11,434 nt of DNA, taken from NCBI GenBank assembly GCA_003482405.1, contig DMZB01000289.1:1-11434 (forward strand), written 5' to 3'. The notes beneath the pieces are model-generated. The model was not told where the DNA came from. It saw only the letters and a program-made list of their open reading frames with translations, and did no database searches. Source of the stretch: Lactobacillus sp. GTDB taxonomy: Bacteria > Bacillota > Bacilli > Lactobacillales > Lactobacillaceae. Positions 6,624-11,434 of the stretch are shown here, one piece after another; the stretch's first letter is position 1; every line of letters begins with the position of its first letter. The translations under genes and the position numbers were made by a program.

Positions 6624-6653
6624 GGAACATCGTCACATTTATGACGATGTTCC
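6624..6653. repeat. Perfect 12-bp inverted repeat between the small gene and the ABC exporter genes
   Basis: GGAACATCGTCA (6624-6635) and its exact complement TGACGATGTTCC (6642-6653) flank the 6-base spacer CATTTA. No T run follows on either strand (the plus strand continues CTTAGAAAG), so it is not a normal intrinsic terminator. It ends 21 bases before the TTG start and 9 bases before the AAGGG site of the exporter gene. It could be an operator for a dimeric repressor of the exporter, or an RNA hairpin that sets the ratio of the small gene to the exporter messages. The function is not determined. Confidence 0.7.
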
Positions 6654-6674
6654 CTTAGAAAGAAGGGACTCACC

Positions 6675-8393
6675 TTGCGACTTATTCGCGCAAACATAAA
6701 ACCATTTGCCTGGGGCATTTTCTGGGCAATTTTTTCCGCAGCAGTCATGGCCGGAGCGAGCTTGTGGCAACCAAAACTGTTGCAAAACGTCATTAACGCA
6801 ATCATCGCTAACAATAACCATAAGATTTTAACCATCGGGGTCACACTGATCATCATTGCAATCGTAGGTTTAGTAGCCGGGGTGTTAAATACCGTTTACT
6901 CCGCCCGCGTTGCAATGGGCATGGCCGCCGCCATTCGTGAAACTGCTTACCGCAAGATCCAGTCGTTCTCGTTTGGAAACATTGAACGTTTCTCAGCTGG
7001 TAGCCTTGTGGTGCGGCTTACCAACGATATCAACCAGATTCAAAACTTGATTATGACGGTGCTGCAGGCGTTGATCCGCGTGCCGATTATGTTCATCGGT
7101 GCCCTGATTTTGGCGCTAGACACGCTGCCACAACTTTGGTGGATCATTCTGATTCAAATTGTGCTCGTCATGATGGTGGTCCTAGGTACGTTTGGCCGTA
7201 TGGGGAGACGTTTTGGCATTATGCAAACGTTGATCGATCGCGTTAACGAGCTGGCGAAAGAAAATTTGACCGGCGTTCGTGTGGTGAAATCTTTCAATCA
7301 AGAAGCCAACGAACAAAAGCGGTTTAACGATGTCTCCGACAAACTCAATGATCAAAACATTGGGGTCGGAATCTTGTTTTCACTGATGATTCCCGCCTTC
7401 ATGCTTATCGGGAACATGGCCGTGGTTGCCGCAATTTACTTTACTGGTGATATTGCCCAAACCCACCCTGGTGCCGTGGCCGCTATCGCTTCATTTATCA
7501 ACTATTTGATGCAAATTATGTTTGCCATCATTAATGGTGGCATGATGCTGACATTTTCGGCCCGTGCGATGGTATCTTTGCGCCGGCTCAACGAAATTAT
7601 GCAAACGGACCCCGATATCGTCTACAAAAAAGATGTCCCGGAACAGGATTTAACTGGTGACGTGACGTTTGATCACGTTTCATTCACGTATGATGGTGAC
7701 GATAAACCAACGTTATCTGATATTTCATTTAAGGTCGAAGCTGGCGAAATGATTGGGATTGTTGGCGCAACCGGTGCCGGCAAATCTACATTGGCGCAGC
7801 TGATTCCACGTCTGTTTGACCCGCAAACCGGTTCTGTCAGCGTTGGGGGCGTCAATCTTAAGGATGTTAACGAACGTTCGCTACGCAAAACAGTCGCCTT
7901 CGTTTTACAGCGTGCCATTTTATTCTCTGGTACCGTTGCTCACAACTTGCAACAGGGATTGAAGAACGCTTCTGTTTCAGACATGGACCGCGCCAGTAAA
8001 ATTTCTCAGGCTGCTGAGTTCATTGACCGCTTGCCTAATCGGTACGATGCCAATATCGAGGAACGTTCAAGCAACTTCTCCGGTGGGCAAAAACAACGTT
8101 TGTCCATTACACGTGGTGTCATTGGGCGCCCGAAAATCTTGATTTTAGATGACTCAACGTCTGCGCTAGACGCCGAATCTGAAAAGCTCGTCCAAGAAGC
8201 ACTAAATCACGAATTAAAGGGCACCACAACATTTGTTATCGCCGAAAAGATTTCTTCGGTAATTAACGCCAACCGCATCTTAGTTCTCGACAACGGTCAC
8301 CTCGTAGGTGAAGGCACGCATCAAGAACTCGTCGCGAATAATCAATTTTATCAAGAAATTTATGAGACTCAAAAGGGAAAGGGGGATGCCTAA
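6675..8393 (+). CDS. Heterodimeric ABC exporter, subunit with degenerate ATP site
   Basis: This is one half of a multidrug-type (LmrCD, TM287/288-like) ABC exporter: an N-terminal six-helix transmembrane domain (about 10-300) fused to an ATPase domain (330-572). Walker A is GATGAGKST (364-372), the Q-loop is Q412, and the signature is a good FSGGQ (468-472). Walker B reads ILILDD, with D493 where the catalytic Glu belongs, and the switch His is replaced by E524 (VIAEKIS). This is the pattern of the non-hydrolysing site of heterodimeric exporters, where TM287 carries Asp and Gln. Its intact signature should complete the active site formed with the partner's Walker motifs. Translation starts at TTG (6675), supported by AAGGG seven bases upstream and a normal family N-terminus; the next in-frame ATG would lose part of helix 1. 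The substrate is unknown; drugs, peptides and lipids are all possible. Confidence 0.93.
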   Translation: MRLIRANIKPFAWGIFWAIFSAAVMAGASLWQPKLLQNVINAIIANNNHKILTIGVTLIIIAIVGLVAGVLNTVYSARVAMGMAAAIRETAYRKIQSFSFGNIERFSAGSLVVRLTNDINQIQNLIMTVLQALIRVPIMFIGALILALDTLPQLWWIILIQIVLVMMVVLGTFGRMGRRFGIMQTLIDRVNELAKENLTGVRVVKSFNQEANEQKRFNDVSDKLNDQNIGVGILFSLMIPAFMLIGNMAVVAAIYFTGDIAQTHPGAVAAIASFINYLMQIMFAIINGGMMLTFSARAMVSLRRLNEIMQTDPDIVYKKDVPEQDLTGDVTFDHVSFTYDGDDKPTLSDISFKVEAGEMIGIVGATGAGKSTLAQLIPRLFDPQTGSVSVGGVNLKDVNERSLRKTVAFVLQRAILFSGTVAHNLQQGLKNASVSDMDRASKISQAAEFIDRLPNRYDANIEERSSNFSGGQKQRLSITRGVIGRPKILILDDSTSALDAESEKLVQEALNHELKGTTTFVIAEKISSVINANRILVLDNGHLVGEGTHQELVANNQFYQEIYETQKGKGDA

Positions 8394-10162
8394 TGTCTGA
8401 TGTTGGTCGTTCAATGCGTTTCTTCTATCATTACCTGAAACGCTACAAGCTCAGTTTTACAATTATCATTATCGCCATTATCGTATCCACCTATTTCCAA
8501 GTTAAGGCGCCGATTTATCTTGGTAAGGCAGTCACTTCACTGGCTAAGTATGTCTTTAACCTTATGCATGGTGTCAGCAACAAGGGCGACTTTGTCCACT
8601 TTATCTGGTTGCTGGGCCTATTCTACTTTCTTGGTATCCTCGGTACGTTTGTGATGAACATCGTGATCACATATGTCACCGGTTATTCAACCAACCGCAT
8701 GCGTCGTGGTTTGTTTGGCAAACTGCAACGGATGACGATTCGCTTCTTCGATTCACATCAAGACGGCGATATCCTCAGTCGCTTTACCAGTGACCTTGAT
8801 AACATCTCGAACGCGCTAAATGAAGCATTGGGCGAAATTATGGCAAACGTCGCCCTGATGGTCGGTATTTTGACTATCATGTTCCAACAAAACGCTCAGA
8901 TGGCATGGATTACCATTGCTTCCGCGCCAATCGCCATTGTGCTGGCGACCTTCCTCATTAACCGCACACGTAAGTATACCGATATTCAACAAGATGAAGT
9001 CGGCAAACTAAACGGGTACATCAATGAACAAATTGCTGGTCAAAAGGTCAACATTACCAATGGCCTTCAACAAGATTCTATCGATGGTTTCCTGCCTCAC
9101 AACGAAAACGTGCGTAAAGCCACAACTCGCGCACAAACGTATTCAGGAATGCTCTTCCCGCTGATGCAAGGGATGTCGTTAGTTAACACCGCAATTGTCA
9201 TCTTCGTCGGCAGTTGGTTGGCATTAAATTCAGGTATGAGCAGAGCCGCTGCACTCGGTTTGGTGGTTGTGTTCGTTCAGTATTCACAGCAGTTTTATCA
9301 ACCAATCACCCAAATCTCAACGCTGTACAGCATGTTCCAGTTAGCCGTGACCGGTGCCCGTCGTTTGAACCAGATGTTTGACGAGCCCGAAGAGATCAAA
9401 CCTGAAGACGGTCAGATCATCCCCGCAGGTTCAACAAGTGCCGCGCTAAAGGATGTGCATTTCAGCTACGACAAGGGTCGCGAAATTTTGCATGGTGTCT
9501 CAATTGATGTGGAACCTGGTAAGATGGTCGCCTTGGTTGGCCCGACTGGTTCCGGTAAAACAACCGTTATGAATCTATTGAATCGCTTCTATGACGTCGA
9601 TTCCGGCACAGTGGCCATCGACGACAAGGATGTTCGCGATGTCGACATGAAGAATCTGCGAGACCACGTCGGTATCGTCCTACAAGATAGCGTTCTCTTC
9701 TCTGGCACGATTGCATTTAACATCAAGTACGGCAAACCTGACGCAACCGATGAGGAAATGATTGCCGCCGCTAAGCAAGCTAACATTCACGACTTCATCA
9801 TGTCATTAGATGATGGCTACAACACTAAAGTCACCGATGAGAACTCCGTCTTTTCCACAGGTCAAAAGCAATTATTGAGCATCGCCCGTACAATTTTGAC
9901 TAACCCGTCCCTACTGATTTTGGATGAAGCCACCTCAAACGTGGACACTGTCACTGAGGCGCGAATTCAAAAGGCCATGGATGCCGTTGTTCAGGGCCGC
10001 ACCAGTTTCGTCATCGCCCACCGACTAAAAACCATCCTCAACGCGGACAAAATTGTCGTGTTAAAGGATGGTAACGTCATCGAGCAAGGGACGCATCAAC
10101 AGTTACTAGATGCGCACGGATTCTACTCGGAGCTGTATCATAATCAGTTTGTGTTTGAATAA
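8393..10162 (+). CDS. Heterodimeric ABC exporter, catalytic subunit
   Basis: This is the second half of the exporter: six predicted membrane helices (about 20-330), with a long extracytoplasmic stretch after helix 1 ([16 protein letters not shown]), and an ATPase domain (350-589). Walker A is GPTGSGKTT (383-391), the Q-loop is Q431, Walker B is LLILDE with the catalytic E512, and the switch His is H543 in VIAHRL. Its signature reads FSTGQ (487-491) instead of SGGQ, as in TM288 and LmrD-type subunits, so it makes the degenerate site with the partner's Walker A. The ATG overlaps the previous stop by one base (TAATG), with AAGGGGG 7 bases upstream, so the two subunits are translationally coupled in a 1:1 manner. 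The 589-residue length is normal. A bidirectional terminator follows. Confidence 0.94.
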   Translation: MSDVGRSMRFFYHYLKRYKLSFTIIIIAIIVSTYFQVKAPIYLGKAVTSLAKYVFNLMHGVSNKGDFVHFIWLLGLFYFLGILGTFVMNIVITYVTGYSTNRMRRGLFGKLQRMTIRFFDSHQDGDILSRFTSDLDNISNALNEALGEIMANVALMVGILTIMFQQNAQMAWITIASAPIAIVLATFLINRTRKYTDIQQDEVGKLNGYINEQIAGQKVNITNGLQQDSIDGFLPHNENVRKATTRAQTYSGMLFPLMQGMSLVNTAIVIFVGSWLALNSGMSRAAALGLVVVFVQYSQQFYQPITQISTLYSMFQLAVTGARRLNQMFDEPEEIKPEDGQIIPAGSTSAALKDVHFSYDKGREILHGVSIDVEPGKMVALVGPTGSGKTTVMNLLNRFYDVDSGTVAIDDKDVRDVDMKNLRDHVGIVLQDSVLFSGTIAFNIKYGKPDATDEEMIAAAKQANIHDFIMSLDDGYNTKVTDENSVFSTGQKQLLSIARTILTNPSLLILDEATSNVDTVTEARIQKAMDAVVQGRTSFVIAHRLKTILNADKIVVLKDGNVIEQGTHQQLLDAHGFYSELYHNQFVFE

Positions 10163-10199
10163 AGTGTCCACTAAACCGTGGGTGAAATGAAGTCACAAC

Positions 10200-10246
10200 A
10201 AAAATCTGTCGCGCACAAGCAGTGTTTGTGCAACGGCAGATTTTTT
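10200..10246. terminator. Bidirectional terminator after the ABC exporter genes
   Basis: AAAAATCTGTCG pairs with CGGCAGATTTTT (one G-T pair). A second stem, GCACAA with TTGTGC, is stacked inside, with a 7-base loop. TTTTTT follows on the plus strand, and AAAAA gives TTTTTGTTG on the minus strand, so it can also stop transcripts from the converging HerA-like gene. Between 10247 and 10337 I see no gene; only a weak imperfect fold (GTATTT with AAATAC) is present. Confidence 0.9.
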
Positions 10247-10337
10247 GATTATAGACGTTAACGACGTATTTAAGTTTGGCACTGTTGAGGAGAACACCGA
10301 AGTGAAATACAAATTATACGTTTCTAAGAGATAATGT

Positions 10338-11434
10338 CTACTCACCAAATCGTGGACTCTCCGTCTCATGCGTAACATCTTTTGCCCGTGTTATTTTTAA
10401 GCTTACAGGTTCAACAAAGCCATTACCAACCAGCGTCGCTTCACCCACACCTTGGCGCACCAAGGTGTCACCGGTCTCATTCACCACAGGTAGTTTGGCC
10501 AGCTCATCAATCGTAGTCACACGATGCACTAATAGATTTCCGAACTCACCCAATAGCTGACTCGGAATGTCCAGTGGACTCTGCGTGGTCAACACGAGAT
10601 ACAGCCCTGTTTTGCGACCTTCACGAGCAACACGGGAGAGACCATCTTGATCGACCCAGCCAACTTGGCTCGCGGCATCTGTTAAATAGCGGTGCGCTTC
10701 GTCAACGGTCAAGACGATTGGCACAGTGTGCAATAATGTCGTTTTGATCGATAATAGCGTTGCCGCCAGAATCGAGACCACAAGTTTACCGGCCGTTAAA
10801 TTAGCCCGCAACACTGATAAATCAATCACCAAAAAGCGGTGCTGGGCCTTCATCGCAGCAAACATTTTCAGTAAATAAACGACGTCATACTGTGTTTTTA
10901 CTGGAACTTTTCGCTGACCGATCTTTGAACTTGGATCTGGTAACCGGAATAAGCGTTGCATCGTTGGGTCCGCCAAAAACTTGCGAATCGCCGCTAATAC
11001 CGGCACAAGTTGACGTTGTCTGGCATGATCGTACTGTTGTCCAAGCATACTAAAGTCAGCATCGGCGTCGTTAGCCGGCTGAATGCATTCTTCCAATAGC
11101 TGGTCTGGCAGCAAACGAATGTTGTACGGCCGCGGAAAATCATGTAACCGCGCCAACTGTTCTTCATATGTAGCCCACGTGATGCCAATCTTTACATAAG
11201 GCGTTTTTTGATGACAAACGTTGTGTGCAATCCGTAAGCTAGTAACCGCGTCTTTTAATAGCGGCACCATCTTGTCATCATGAATTCCAATAATGGCGGC
11301 TAGCTGCGTCACGGAGAGTTTGGCAAAATCAATAAAGGCATTATCGCCTAATTTTCCGACAACGGCATGAGGTAATTGTGCGTACTCGCCGGTTGGATCC
11401 AAAATCACACTGGTCTGATTTTGCAGCATCAAGG
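10338..11434 (-). CDS. HerA-like (DUF87) ATPase, C-terminal part, N-terminus outside window
   Basis: This is a hexameric-type P-loop ATPase of the HerA/FtsK superfamily; relatives move along or process double-stranded DNA. The reading frame stays open to the right window edge, so the start and Walker A motif are missing. About 365 residues are visible (numbered from the first whole codon). The segment SVILDPTGEYAQL (8-20) is the strand that normally follows Walker A. Walker B is IVLTVDEAHRYL (DEAH 244-247). Then come VAREGRKTGLYLVLTTQSP (268-286), with the family's GRK and sensor Gln, LLVHRVTT, and a short C-terminal beta region (VGEATLVGNGFVEPVSLKI), as in HerA proteins. The stop is TAG at 10338-10340. 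It may act with a NurA-type nuclease in repair or in a HerA-based defence system; the partner gene would be upstream, beyond 11434. Confidence 0.85.
   Translation of the reverse strand, partial: LMLQNQTSVILDPTGEYAQLPHAVVGKLGDNAFIDFAKLSVTQLAAIIGIHDDKMVPLLKDAVTSLRIAHNVCHQKTPYVKIGITWATYEEQLARLHDFPRPYNIRLLPDQLLEECIQPANDADADFSMLGQQYDHARQRQLVPVLAAIRKFLADPTMQRLFRLPDPSSKIGQRKVPVKTQYDVVYLLKMFAAMKAQHRFLVIDLSVLRANLTAGKLVVSILAATLLSIKTTLLHTVPIVLTVDEAHRYLTDAASQVGWVDQDGLSRVAREGRKTGLYLVLTTQSPLDIPSQLLGEFGNLLVHRVTTIDELAKLPVVNETGDTLVRQGVGEATLVGNGFVEPVSLKITRAKDVTHETESPRFGE

Noticed and set aside
6594..6674. The hairpin at 6624-6653 as an intrinsic terminator of the small gene
   Set aside because: No T run follows on either strand, so ordinary rho-independent termination is not supported.
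7673..7918. Antisense open frames within the exporter and other large genes
   Set aside because: They mirror the codon pattern of long genes with clear catalytic motifs on the other strand, and none shows a ribosome binding site or recognisable domain.
10193..10378. A 61-residue minus-strand open frame between the exporter and the HerA-like gene
   Set aside because: It overlaps the bidirectional terminator and the end of the HerA-like gene in another frame and has no recognisable product.

Overview
The window looks like a chromosomal segment of a low-to-mid GC Firmicute, most likely a member of the Lactobacillaceae. The evidence is strong AGGAGG-type ribosome binding sites, two L-box (lysine) riboswitches, a diaminopimelate branch with an N-acetyl (DapD/DapH-type) enzyme, a B. 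subtilis YclM-like aspartokinase and a heterodimeric Lmr/TM287-288-type ABC exporter. I cannot name the genus from sequence alone. Almost everything here has a recognisable housekeeping or accessory role. The least understood items are a 53-residue membrane protein, a perfect 12-bp inverted repeat next to it, and a HerA-like ATPase cut by the window edge.

Region 1-4800 is a lysine/diaminopimelate (DAP) module. On the minus strand, lysA (DAP decarboxylase) is followed 25 bases later by the start of dapD (tetrahydrodipicolinate N-acetyltransferase), which runs out of the window at base 1. On the plus strand, lysC (aspartokinase) overlaps dapF (DAP epimerase) by 8 bases. The two operons diverge from a 795-base intergenic region that is almost entirely regulatory. 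Two promoters face away from each other about 70 bases apart. Each drives its own lysine riboswitch, and each riboswitch is followed by its own intrinsic terminator. Lysine is thus expected to shut off both the entry of the pathway (aspartokinase) and its later steps, the DAP epimerase and DAP decarboxylase, by premature termination in both directions. DAP also feeds peptidoglycan in many lactobacilli. A bidirectional terminator at about 4750-4800 closes lysC-dapF and also the converging cls gene.

Region 4820-6290 holds a minus-strand cardiolipin synthase with two N-terminal membrane segments and two HKD motifs. Divergent from it is a 53-residue single-pass membrane protein at 6432-6593, with a TATAAT box and a very good ribosome binding site. 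A perfect inverted repeat at 6624-6653 follows. Two one-base-overlapping genes (6675-10162) then encode the two unequal halves of an ABC exporter. The first half has a degenerate ATP site (Asp in place of the catalytic Glu, Glu in place of the switch His). The second half has intact catalytic residues and a degenerate signature motif. A bidirectional terminator at 10200-10246 ends this operon.

The right end (10338-11434) is the C-terminal part of a minus-strand HerA/DUF87-type ATPase. Its Walker A motif and upstream partners lie outside the window, so a DNA-repair role and a phage-defence role cannot be told apart here. I found no tRNA, rRNA, CRISPR array, insertion sequence or prophage gene.
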